Assembly: GCA_007127495.1 (NCBI GenBank) | Contig: SKZG01000249.1 | Span: forward strand, 1 to 5,477 | Direction: 5' to 3' | Length of the DNA: 5,477 nt | Source: Planctomycetales bacterium | GTDB lineage: Bacteria > Planctomycetota > Planctomycetia > Pirellulales > Thermoguttaceae | Shown here: piece after piece, positions 1-5,382 of the stretch | How positions within the stretch are numbered: the first letter of the stretch is position 1 | Layout of the letters: every line of letters begins with the position of its first letter | The notes under the pieces: model-generated | Told to the model about the DNA's origin: nothing | The model's database searches: none | What the model saw: only the letters and a program-made list of their open reading frames with translations | Made by a program: the position numbers and the translations under genes

Positions 1-392
1 ACCGAACCGATGTGATATTTGCCGAAGAAGCCCGTGCGGTAGCCCGCCTCGCGCAACAGCGCGGCGACGGTGCGCTCCTGCGGGCGCAGAGCGTGGCCGT
101 GGCGGAACACGCCGATGCGCGTGGGATGGCGGCCGGTGAGCACGCTCGCCCGCGTGGGCGAGCACACCGGCGAGGCGGCGCGGAAGTTATCCAGCCGCAA
201 CCCGTTCGCCGCCATTTCGTCGAGCACCGGGGTTTGGAGCACCGGATGCCCCATGTAGCCGGCATCGCCGTAACCCTGGTCGTCCGTCATGACCAGGACA
301 ATGTTCGGCCGCGTGGCGTGCGGCTCCGTCGCCGCACCGCTGATCACTCCAAGAGCGACCGCCACCGCAGCAGCCAATACTCGCTGAATCAT
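1..392 (-). CDS. Secreted type I sulfatase (formylglycine-dependent), N-terminal part
   Basis: Translating the minus strand from the ATG at 392 gives 130 whole residues before the window ends, so the C-terminal two thirds or more of a usual 450-600 residue sulfatase are missing. Residues 1-21 form a signal peptide (MIQR then an Ala/Val/Leu core). [15 protein letters not shown] (29-43) is the sulfatase N-terminal strand with the metal-binding Asp pair D37/D38. CSPTR (77-81) is the C-x-P-x-R signature in which the Cys is converted to formylglycine by the maturation enzyme; it is followed by ASVLTGR. GKYHIG (124-129) matches the family GKWHLG motif with the active-site Lys and His. The enzyme should hydrolyse sulfate esters, in planctomycetes often on algal or other polysaccharides, in the periplasm or outside; the substrate cannot be read from this part. 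GAGGAA 7 nt upstream of the ATG is a good ribosome binding site. Its neighbour at 929 is divergent, so it is not in that operon. Confidence 0.95.
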   Translation of the reverse strand, partial: MIQRVLAAAVAVALGVISGAATEPHATRPNIVLVMTDDQGYGDAGYMGHPVLQTPVLDEMAANGLRLDNFRAASPVCSPTRASVLTGRHPTRIGVFRHGHALRPQERTVAALLREAGYRTGFFGKYHIGS

Positions 393-455
393 GCGAGGGT
401 TCCTCACAGTGTTTCTGCTTAGAAATGCGGTTTTGATTTCGCCAACCGAACTTCA

Positions 456-484
456 AGGATACACGGGGCAAGCAGGCAAGTCAA
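456..484 (-). promoter_or_regulatory. Sigma70-type promoter of the sulfatase gene
   Basis: On the minus strand TTGACT (484-479) and TATCCT (461-456) are separated by exactly 17 nt, and a TG directly precedes the -10 box. The predicted transcript starts near 449, giving a leader of about 57 nt before the sulfatase ATG. Predicted from the sequence only. Confidence 0.6.
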
Positions 485-503
485 ACAGTTACAGGCCCAA
501 GCA

Positions 504-553
504 AAGACGTCATCCCTGATCGGTAGGCGCATACGTCTTCTTCTCGTCTTCTT
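504..553. repeat. AAGACG-type direct and inverted repeats upstream of the sulfatase promoter
   Basis: CGTCTTCTT occurs twice on the plus strand at 534-542 and 545-553, a direct repeat with 11-bp period, about one helical turn. AAGACGT (504-510) and ACGTCTT (533-539) form a 7-bp inverted repeat with a 22-nt gap. Relative to the predicted sulfatase start these sit at about -55 to -104, where activator sites are common. Function is inferred from position alone. Confidence 0.3.
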
Positions 554-638
554 TAAGCTGATCTTGCTCCATCCCGCCGCGCCGGGTAAACTCGCGGCCC
601 GACTTTTTCCGGGGTAGCCCTGGGTCGCGGAGGACTGT

Positions 639-702
639 CCCGATTTTCGCGGCGGCGGGGACGATTCCTTGTGAATCGCCCCGTATTCGCCGCGAAAATG
701 GG
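639..702. repeat. Long GC-rich hairpin in the divergent region
   Basis: ATTTTCGCGGCG (643-654) pairs perfectly with CGCCGCGAAAAT (688-699). Inside it a second stem forms between GGGGaCGATT (657-666, one bulged A) and AATCGCCCC (674-682) around the 7-nt loop CCTTGTG. Outside it CCC (639-641) can pair with GGG (700-702) if G642 is bulged. The total is about 24 base pairs with one internal loop. On the plus strand it is followed by GTTTTCCC, a weak U tract, so it could terminate rightward transcription, act as a structured RNA, or be a protein-binding or cruciform site. Confidence 0.5.
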
Positions 703-851
703 GTTTTCCCTTCGGCGGTTGAGGCCGAGCGGGCTATATTGAGGCAACACCCCCCCTAAAGCTATCGCCTGTTGGCCCAAAACGGCCCCGAACCCGTGCG
801 GCCCGTGAACGGTTGTTCCGGGCAATTTTTCCGTCTTGTCAGGACTTTCTC

Positions 852-879
852 TTGAAATGTGAGCTGGTTCTTTTACAAT
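852..879 (+). promoter_or_regulatory. Sigma70-type promoter upstream of the 929 gene
   Basis: TTGAAA (852-857) and TACAAT (874-879) each match consensus at five of six positions and are 16 nt apart. Transcription would begin near 886, leaving a leader of about 43 nt. The promoter could drive the small protein at 929 and, since no clear terminator lies between, also the HTH and OmpA-like genes. Confidence 0.6.
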
Positions 880-928
880 AGAGATAGAGGACTCAGCTTG
901 CCCAAACTGTAAAGGCTCTTGTTTCGCC

Positions 929-1270
929 ATGCGAAGTGCAATGCTGGGTACTTTATTGGGCGCGTTTGTCGTCGCGGTGTTGGTTGGACCATGGGATTTG
1001 CCCCAAGAGGCTTTGGCCGATCGGCCGACCACCGTGTACGCCGCCGCGGGCAGCGAGTTGATTGCCGTGCCGGCGGAAACGGCCGACGGCCAATTGCTCA
1101 CGGTGATCGACACGCAACAGCGTGTCATGAGCGTGTATCGGATCGAGACTGCGACGGGCAAGATTACGTTGTTGAGCGTTCGCAAGATTCAATGGGATTT
1201 GCAGCTTACGGAGTTCAACGGCGAGGCCCCGTTACCGCAGGAGATTCGACGATTGTTGGAACAACGATAG
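929..1270 (+). CDS. Small exported or membrane-anchored protein of unknown function
   Basis: This 113-residue protein has no domain I can name. Residues 5-20 (MLGTLLGAFVVAVLVG) are a hydrophobic segment after one Arg, either an anchor or a signal peptide with possible cleavage after ALA at 28-30. The remaining part looks like a small mostly beta domain: SELIAVPAE, GQLLTVIDTQQRVMSVYRI, TGKITLLSVRKIQWDLQL, then EFNGEAPLPQEIRRLLEQR. The pattern of two or three paired strands and a final helix, together with a good upstream promoter, favours a real gene. I have an impression of similar small proteins in planctomycete genomes but cannot verify it. The ribosome binding site is modest: AAAGG (911-915) lies 13 nt from the ATG, so the Met at codon 5 is a possible alternative start. 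It is followed after 93 nt by the HTH gene on the same strand. Its location would be the inner membrane facing the periplasm, or the periplasm itself. Confidence 0.8.
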   Translation: MRSAMLGTLLGAFVVAVLVGPWDLPQEALADRPTTVYAAAGSELIAVPAETADGQLLTVIDTQQRVMSVYRIETATGKITLLSVRKIQWDLQLTEFNGEAPLPQEIRRLLEQR

Positions 1271-1298
1271 AGTGACGGAACAGAAAGCACAACTCTGC

Positions 1299-1323
1299 AA
1301 CGGGCGTTCCCGCAACGGCCGTT
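1299..1323 (+). repeat. Short hairpin between the small protein and HTH genes
   Basis: AACGGGCGTT (1299-1308) pairs with AACGGCCGTT (1314-1323) at nine of ten positions around the loop CCCGC. There is no U tract after it, so it is not a standard terminator; it may attenuate, stabilise or punctuate a shared transcript. Confidence 0.35.
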
Positions 1324-1353
1324 CGGAGGCAACCGTCCCGCATGGGGGGACTC

Positions 1354-1366
1354 GGAGTTGATCATG
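1354..1366 (+). promoter_or_regulatory. Ribosome binding site deciding the HTH gene start
   Basis: GGAG (1354-1357) abuts a TTG at 1358 but lies 6 nt from the ATG at 1364. Normal spacing favours the ATG, so the two extra residues from the TTG are not counted in the protein. Confidence 0.75.
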
Positions 1367-2500
1367 GCTCAGAAGTATCTCAACACAAGTCAGGCCGCTG
1401 AGAAGCTCGGTGTGTCGGAGGACGCCGTCGCCAAGATGCGCGAGAACCGGGAATTGCACGGCTATCGCGATGGCGCCAATTGGAAGTTCAAGGTGGAAGA
1501 CATCGAGAAGCTGGCATCCAAGCCCGCCGCTACCGACGAACCCGCCGCGCCCGAGGACGATACGGGCGACGTCCTGCTCAGCGAGGTCGAACTCGGTCAG
1601 TCGGATGCCGGCGCCTCGGGTACGGTGATCGGCATGGGTGCGCCGGGCGGTGCGTCCGCCGGTAGCGACCTGCACAAGGCCGGCGGGAAACCGGCCGCGG
1701 CCCAATCCGAAGACGTCGACTCGAAAGTATCGCAGTTCGAAGACCTGGACCTGACGCTCGATGAGGACCTCACCCTGGAAGACAGCGCGATCGGCACGGG
1801 CGATGACGCCAAGGGGAGCCAGTCGGGGGTCGATCTTGACGACGACGACATGGTATTGGGCGGAAGCGGTAGTGGAAGCGATATCACCCTGGGCGGTGAT
1901 AGTGGCATTTCGCTGGTCGACCCGGCCGATAGCGGACTCTCGCTCGAAGAACCGCTCGACCTCGGCTCCGGCGAGGAATCGCTCGAGTTGGGCGAGGACG
2001 ACATGGTGGTCCTCGACGACGAATCGCAGCCCGAGGCCGGGACGGGATCAAGAACCGATGACGACTTCCTGCTGACCCCTCTTGAAGATGAATCCGATGA
2101 GGACTCGGAGAGCGGATCGCAGGTGATTGCGTTGGATACCGAGGGCGACGAATCGGCCACCATGGTTGCGAGTACGTCGAATGCCTCGATGGCGGCCATG
2201 CTCGATGAAGACCTCAGCGCAGGCGGGGGAATGGGCATCGAGGACGCCGGAATGGGAGCCCCACTCGGGGCTCAGCCGGGCGATCTGGCCGCCGGTGCCC
2301 CGCTCATGCAGCCCGCCGCGGCCTTGCCCGAGGCGCCATGGTCGGTTTGGAGCGTGGTTGCCTTGGTCCTGTGCGTGCTCGTGCTCGTCTTCTGCGGCAT
2401 GTTCACCTACGACTTGATGCGGAACATGTGGGCATGGGAAGGCGCTTACGAAGTGAACAGTTCCGTGATGGAAACGATCCTCGGTTGGTTCGAAGGATAG
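1364..2500 (+). CDS. Membrane-tethered helix-turn-helix protein with long acidic linker
   Basis: The protein has 378 residues in three parts. Residues 5-52 are an excisionase/MerR-like HTH domain: YLNTSQAAEKLGVSEDAVAKMRE is the helix-turn-helix and GYRDGANWKFKVEDIEKL the wing and closing helix. Residues 55-325 are a disordered-looking linker rich in Asp, Glu, Ser and Gly; after K150 only R230 is basic before the membrane helix. The linker carries short repeats: LDLTLDEDLTLED (128-140), DSGISL (179-184) and DSGLSL (189-194), DDMVL (161-165) and DDMVV (212-216). Residues 328-349 form one hydrophobic helix (VVALVLCVLVLVF core), followed by a 29-residue tail with three Trp. With no N-terminal signal, the HTH and linker should be cytoplasmic and the tail periplasmic. 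A role as membrane-tethered regulator or DNA anchor is inferred. The next gene downstream, at 82 nt, encodes an OmpA-like lipoprotein. The HTH call is secure; the function is not. Confidence 0.93.
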   Translation: MAQKYLNTSQAAEKLGVSEDAVAKMRENRELHGYRDGANWKFKVEDIEKLASKPAATDEPAAPEDDTGDVLLSEVELGQSDAGASGTVIGMGAPGGASAGSDLHKAGGKPAAAQSEDVDSKVSQFEDLDLTLDEDLTLEDSAIGTGDDAKGSQSGVDLDDDDMVLGGSGSGSDITLGGDSGISLVDPADSGLSLEEPLDLGSGEESLELGEDDMVVLDDESQPEAGTGSRTDDDFLLTPLEDESDEDSESGSQVIALDTEGDESATMVASTSNASMAAMLDEDLSAGGGMGIEDAGMGAPLGAQPGDLAAGAPLMQPAAALPEAPWSVWSVVALVLCVLVLVFCGMFTYDLMRNMWAWEGAYEVNSSVMETILGWFEG

Positions 2501-2547
2501 GCGCAGCCGTTCACGGCGGATCGTTCCCCGTCAGCGGTAACGCAAGC

Positions 2548-2585
2548 TGATAGCATACACCGATTCGAAAGGAGTCGAATCCATG
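2548..2585 (+). promoter_or_regulatory. Hairpin-presented ribosome binding site and possible extended -10 before the OmpA-like gene
   Basis: GATTCGA (2562-2568) and TCGAATC (2575-2581) form a perfect 7-bp stem whose 6-nt loop is exactly AAGGAG (2569-2574), the Shine-Dalgarno sequence, 8 nt before the ATG at 2583. Just upstream, TGA TAGCAT (2548-2556) resembles an extended -10 element, which would start a transcript at about 2563, right at the hairpin. The hairpin is plain in the sequence; the promoter is weak. Confidence 0.5.
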
Positions 2586-3407
2586 AGTGCAGTTCGCATT
2601 TCCCTTGGCGCCTGCTTGGCGGCGATGCTGCCCGGGTTGGCCGGCTGTCTGTTCGTGCCGGTAACGACCCACCGGGCAGTGCAGACCCAGAACCGGAACC
2701 TTTCCGAGCTGACCCGCGCGCAGTCGGTCGAACTCGCGACACTCAGGACCCATGCGCGTACCAAGGAGGATCAATTGCTCCAGGCGGAGCGAACCCTCGC
2801 GCAGATGGAGGAAGAGTTGGGTATCACCCGCCATCAGCTTGGCGGCCTCCGGCGCGAGCGAGAACACCTGCACGAGCAGTTCGAGGGCCTGGCAGGCCAT
2901 CTTGGCCGCGTGCCGCCTGAGGTCAGTCAGCAGTTGACCGAACTATCCGAACGGTTCCCGTCGCTTCAGTTCGACGCAAGCACCGGGCTGAGCAAGTTCG
3001 ATACCGACATTCTTTTTGACTCGGGCGAGGCGGTGTTGAAACCCGAGGCCGAGGAAGTTCTGGCCGAGTTGGCACGTGTTCTCAATTCGCCGGAGGCGAA
3101 ACCATTGCGCGTTCTGGTCGCCGGACACACCGACAATCAACGCATCGCCGGCCGCCCCGTTCGCGAGCAGTTTCCGACCAACCTGCATCTGAGTACCGCT
3201 CGGGCGCACGCGGTAGCCGGGGTGCTCCGCACGAGAGGCATGGAAGAGTCGCGGGTTGGCGTCGCTGGCTTTGGACCGCATCAGCCCATCGCGCCGAACG
3301 CCACCCCCGAGGACCGGCGCAAGAACCGCCGTGTGGAACTGTTCGTTCTGGCTCCCCAGGTGCCGATTGTCGGCTGGACCGAAACAATCCCCAGCGTCTA
3401 TCGATAG
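2583..3407 (+). CDS. OmpA/MotB-family peptidoglycan-binding lipoprotein with coiled coil
   Basis: The 274-residue product begins with a lipoprotein signal peptide ending in the lipobox LAGC, with the lipidated Cys at 22. Residues 34-105 are strongly helical and charged with few Gly or Pro, a probable coiled coil. The OmpA C-terminal domain covers about 137-256: DILFDSGEAVLKPEA (142-156), AGHTDN (180-185), LSTARAHAV (203-211), then VAGFGPHQPIAPN and EDRRKNRRVEL (243-253). D184 and R207 correspond to the Asp and Arg that bind diaminopimelate in OmpA-type domains. The 22-residue stretch between them, including FPTN, resembles the longer MotB-type insert, but there is no MotB membrane segment with a channel Asp, so a flagellar stator is unlikely. 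Expected role: tethering the outer membrane, or the inner membrane if sorting differs, to the cell wall. It follows the HTH gene by 82 nt on the same strand and appears complete. Confidence 0.94.
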   Translation: MSAVRISLGACLAAMLPGLAGCLFVPVTTHRAVQTQNRNLSELTRAQSVELATLRTHARTKEDQLLQAERTLAQMEEELGITRHQLGGLRREREHLHEQFEGLAGHLGRVPPEVSQQLTELSERFPSLQFDASTGLSKFDTDILFDSGEAVLKPEAEEVLAELARVLNSPEAKPLRVLVAGHTDNQRIAGRPVREQFPTNLHLSTARAHAVAGVLRTRGMEESRVGVAGFGPHQPIAPNATPEDRRKNRRVELFVLAPQVPIVGWTETIPSVYR

Positions 3408-3490
3408 CCGGCGATCCCGTTCTTGGCTTGCCCGGCGCGGTGGCTCGTCGCAAAAAACACCTCGCACGAGGGGTAATTTGTGGCTTTTTT

Positions 3491-3519
3491 CGGTCGCGAC
3501 GGCCGATTTTCGTTTTTTT
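3491..3519 (+). terminator. Probable Rho-independent terminator after the OmpA-like gene
   Basis: CGGTC (3491-3495) pairs with GGCCG (3501-3505), one pair being a T-G wobble, around the loop GCGAC. It is followed by ATTTTCG and seven T (3513-3519). The stem is short but GC-rich and the T tract is long. It lies about 85 nt after the stop codon of the OmpA-like gene. Confidence 0.5.
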
Positions 3520-3563
3520 GCGGCGGTTGGGCGGCCACCGGTACTCCCCAGCGCTGTATTTCT

Positions 3564-3572
3564 TGGTATGAT
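3564..3572 (+). promoter_or_regulatory. Candidate extended -10 promoter for the response regulator gene
   Basis: TGG TATGAT matches the extended -10 pattern TGnTATAAT with one change in the hexamer. No recognisable -35 box lies 16-18 nt upstream. Transcription would start near 3579, giving a leader of about 205 nt before the ATG at 3784. Confidence 0.35.
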
Positions 3573-3783
3573 TGGTAGTAGCGGTGAATGGGCAAGCAGG
3601 GGGGCAACCGTCGGGCCACCTTCGAAACCCTCTGCAGAAAACGCCACGGTGCCGCCCTACGACCGATTAAGTTACCACTGGATTTCTGACATCCAATTGG
3701 AGATGTTCCCAATCCGGCAGTCCGTTCGCCCCGCGGCCAACGTGCTGCCATTTCGCAAACCCTTCTGAACCTGGGAGAAGTAC

Positions 3784-4422
3784 ATGACTGACAAAATCCG
3801 ACTGTTGATTGCCGACGACCACGAAGTCGTGCGGAGCGGCCTGAAGATCTTGCTGGCCGAGACGGACATCGAGATCGTGGGCGAGGTCGCAACGGGCACC
3901 GAGGCGGTGAAGTTCGCGTTGGAGAACGACATCGACGTCGCGATGCTCGACATCCGAATGCAGGGGGGCGACGGCCTGATCGCGCTTGGTCGCATCAAGC
4001 TCGACAAGCCCGATTTGCCCATCGTGATGCTCTCGACGTTCGACAACCCCACGTATGTTGCGCGAGCGGTTGCCTTGGGCGCAAGCGGCTACCTTTTGAA
4101 GGGCTGCACGCGCGACAAGTTGGTCGAAACGATCCGCACGGCAGCAGCGGGCGAAAGCGCCTGGACGCGCGAGGAGCTGCGTCGAGTGACCGGCGCCTTG
4201 GCCACCCCGCGCCTGACCGCCGACGTGGAGGTGCCGCTTACCCAACGCGAAAGCGAAGTGCTCAAACAGGTTGCGCACGGGTTGACCAATAAGGAAATCG
4301 CGCAAACGTTGCACATCAGCTATGAAACCGTGAAAGAGCACGTCCAGCATATCCTTCGAAAGATTGGAGTTTCCGATCGAACGCAGGCGGCCGTATGGGC
4401 GGTGCGCAAGGAACTCGTGTAA
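3784..4422 (+). CDS. NarL/FixJ-type response regulator, LuxR-family HTH output
   Basis: The 212-residue protein has both domains of the family at normal length. The receiver spans about 4-120: acidic pair D11/D12 (IADDHEVVRSGL), phospho-acceptor D56 in MLDIRM, S84 at the switch position (VMLSTF), and K106 in GYLLKG. The usual Pro after the acceptor loop (MPGMDGL) is replaced, giving MQGGDGL at 59-65. The LuxR-type HTH spans about 150-212: LTQRESEVLKQVAHGLTNKEIA, then LHISYETVKEHVQHILRKIGVSDRTQA. All key phosphorylation residues are present, so it should be switched by a histidine kinase, but none lies in the window; it is an orphan here. GGGAG (3773-3777) 6 nt before the ATG supports the start. 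The next gene follows by 25 nt on the same strand and is probably co-transcribed. Its target genes are unknown; local ones could be controlled through the palindrome upstream. Confidence 0.97.
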   Translation: MTDKIRLLIADDHEVVRSGLKILLAETDIEIVGEVATGTEAVKFALENDIDVAMLDIRMQGGDGLIALGRIKLDKPDLPIVMLSTFDNPTYVARAVALGASGYLLKGCTRDKLVETIRTAAAGESAWTREELRRVTGALATPRLTADVEVPLTQRESEVLKQVAHGLTNKEIAQTLHISYETVKEHVQHILRKIGVSDRTQAAVWAVRKELV

Positions 4423-4437
4423 GCGATTCCAACCGAG

Positions 4438-4450
4438 GGAGGCGTGTATG
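4438..4450 (+). promoter_or_regulatory. Strong ribosome binding site deciding the start of the proline-rich protein
   Basis: GGAGG (4438-4442) within GAGGGAGG lies 5 nt before the ATG at 4448 and is fully complementary to the CCTCC of the 16S 3' end seen in this window. This favours 4448 over an in-frame TTG at 4364, which lies inside the response regulator gene. Confidence 0.8.
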
Positions 4451-5134
4451 AGGAAGTTCACGGATATCGGTTCCACGAGGGTCCGTATTTCCATTCCCGC
4501 TGTGTTGGCTGTTTATGGCGTAGTCCATCTCGGTTTTGGGGCGGGGCATGACGCCTCGGTTTTCGCCCAGCCCCCAGCCGCCGCACAGACGGGGCCGGTG
4601 TACTCGCCGCAGCAGGCCGCTGCCGACGCCGACCAACTGGCCGAGCAGCGGCGTCGCTGGGCCATCGAGCGGCAACTCGAGGTGATTGACGGGATTCGCC
4701 AGGCCCGTGCCGCGGCGGCCTTCCCCTACGCCGTCGGACCGGCCATGCCCGGCTACCCGCGCGCGGCCCGTCGTGCCTTGCGCCGCGGATATGCGCCTCC
4801 GCCTCCCTACCCGCAACCGGGGCATGGCGTGCTCGTCCGTCCCGGGCCGTTTCCCGCCGCGCCGTACTGGGGACTTGCGCCGCATGGTCCCCCAGTGCGG
4901 CAACCGCTCGGTCACGAGCGGATCTGGACCGGTCCAAATAGTTATATCTATCGGCCGTTGCATCCGGAGCCGTTCCAGCCTGCGCCGGTGGAGCGGGAAC
5001 GGCAGCCGACGGTTGCCGAACCACGGCCCCGCGAGTTGCCCGTGCCCCGCGAGGCGCCCGCACCGCCGCCCCAAGCCGTTCCCGAGATTCCCGAGCCGCC
5101 CCCCGTCTTGGAACCAGGCCCGCGAGAGTTCTGA
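4448..5134 (+). CDS. Proline-rich secreted protein of unknown function
   Basis: The 228-residue protein starts with an N-terminal region carrying Arg/Lys (RKF, RVR), a hydrophobic core at 14-33, and a probable signal peptidase site after VFA at 38-40. Residues 45-85 are Gln/Ala/Arg-rich and probably helical (QQAAADADQLAEQRRRW). Residues 85-153 are Pro/Gly/Tyr/Arg-rich, like an extended wall or surface linker. GHERIWTGPNSYIYRP (155-170) is the only compact motif and looks conserved; I have a vague memory of similar motifs in planctomycete hypothetical proteins but cannot confirm it. The tail 171-228 has 20 Pro in 58 residues with alternating Glu/Arg. No catalytic motif is visible. Its 25-nt distance from the response regulator suggests one transcript, so it may be an envelope or exported component related to that signalling. 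It converges on the 16S rRNA gene. Confidence 0.88.
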   Translation: MRKFTDIGSTRVRISIPAVLAVYGVVHLGFGAGHDASVFAQPPAAAQTGPVYSPQQAAADADQLAEQRRRWAIERQLEVIDGIRQARAAAAFPYAVGPAMPGYPRAARRALRRGYAPPPPYPQPGHGVLVRPGPFPAAPYWGLAPHGPPVRQPLGHERIWTGPNSYIYRPLHPEPFQPAPVERERQPTVAEPRPRELPVPREAPAPPPQAVPEIPEPPPVLEPGPREF

Positions 5135-5136
5135 GC

Positions 5137-5164
5137 GGCCCTGCCGCAACCGGGGCAGGCGGCC
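5137..5164 (+). terminator. Weak candidate terminator hairpin after the proline-rich protein gene
   Basis: CCTGCC (5140-5145) pairs with GGCAGG (5154-5159), extendable by GGCC on each side with a 2-nt bulge. It begins a few bases after the stop codon. No T tract follows, so it may only pause RNA polymerase or protect the mRNA end. A second small hairpin, CCGTG-ATT-CACGG, sits at 5182-5194. Confidence 0.35.
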
Positions 5165-5252
5165 CTGACTGCGCTCGCCTACCGTGATTCACGGGGGACT
5201 GCCCTGGTGTTCCGTTTGTCTCGTCCGGGGGGTTGGCAGTTTGAGGAGGGGG

Positions 5253-5294
5253 CAAAAGCAAAGGCCCGGGCGAACATGACGTCCGCCCGGGCCT
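5253..5294 (-). terminator. Rho-independent terminator of the 16S rRNA transcript
   Basis: AGGCCCGGGCG (5262-5272) and CGCCCGGGCCT (5284-5294) form a perfect 11-bp GC-rich stem with an 11-nt loop. Read on the minus strand the stem is followed by TTTGCTTTTG, a U tract on the correct side for leftward transcription. On the plus strand no T tract follows directly. It lies about 120 nt beyond the 16S 3' end with no gene between. Confidence 0.8.
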
Positions 5295-5382
5295 CGGGGA
5301 ATCTTTGACTGGTAGTGATGCATCGTACGGAATGACTTTTGCCGTAAGCTTTGGACCTGCTCCACATTGTACCCCTGCGACG

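Larger units (their letters stand above)
393..928. other. Divergent intergenic region without a supported gene
   Basis: These 536 bases separate the sulfatase (minus) from the gene at 929 (plus). I see no convincing protein or tRNA gene. The region holds the sulfatase promoter (456-484), AAGACG-type repeats behind it (504-553), a GC-rich stretch with a long hairpin (639-702), a run of seven C (750-756), and the promoter of the rightward gene (852-879). The distance between the two promoters, about 370 bases, is large for simple divergent control, so a small RNA or a large regulatory site is possible, but I found no complete promoter-terminator pair to support one. Confidence 0.6.
3408..3783. 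other. Intergenic region between the OmpA-like gene and the response regulator
   Basis: These 376 bases contain no gene I can support. The left part (3449-3522) is A/T-tract rich with nested inverted repeats and a probable terminator. The centre holds an extended -10-like box (3564-3572). The right part would be a leader of roughly 200 nt: GGGCCACC (3613-3620) can pair with GGTG-cc-GCCC (3648-3657), and CCAATTGG (3693-3700) is a perfect 8-bp palindrome that could be an operator. Confidence 0.6.

Noticed and set aside
12..422. Plus-strand open frame of 136 codons
   Set aside because: It is antisense to the sulfatase N terminus, which has signature motifs; the product is Arg/His-rich low-complexity sequence typical of a GC-rich shadow frame.
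553..1185. Minus-strand open frame of 210 codons
   Set aside because: It starts inside the 929 gene on the opposite strand, runs through the GC-rich hairpin region, and shows no domain or ribosome binding site.
1358..1363. TTG start for the HTH gene two codons upstream of the ATG
   Set aside because: It directly abuts the GGAG ribosome binding site, leaving no spacing; the ATG at 1364 is properly spaced.
1597..2238. Minus-strand open frame coding a Ser-rich 213-residue product
   Set aside because: It is the antisense of the Asp/Glu/Ser-rich linker; the serine richness mirrors the acidic codons of the HTH gene.
3569..3768. Plus-strand small open frame of about 66 codons starting at ATG 3569
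   Set aside because: It has no ribosome binding site, its ATG overlaps the promoter-like TATGAT, and the composition is not convincingly coding.
3667..4494. Minus-strand open frame of 275 codons
   Set aside because: It lies entirely opposite the response regulator, whose domains are unmistakable; no protein family is recognisable.
4316..5261. Two long minus-strand frames (4316-5149 and 4458-5261)
   Set aside because: Both are Arg/Pro/Gly-rich shadows of the proline-rich protein, which has a signal peptide and a strong ribosome binding site.
5179..5367. Minus-strand 62-codon frame beyond the 16S gene
   Set aside because: It spans the rRNA trailer and the terminator stem; no ribosome binding site or domain.
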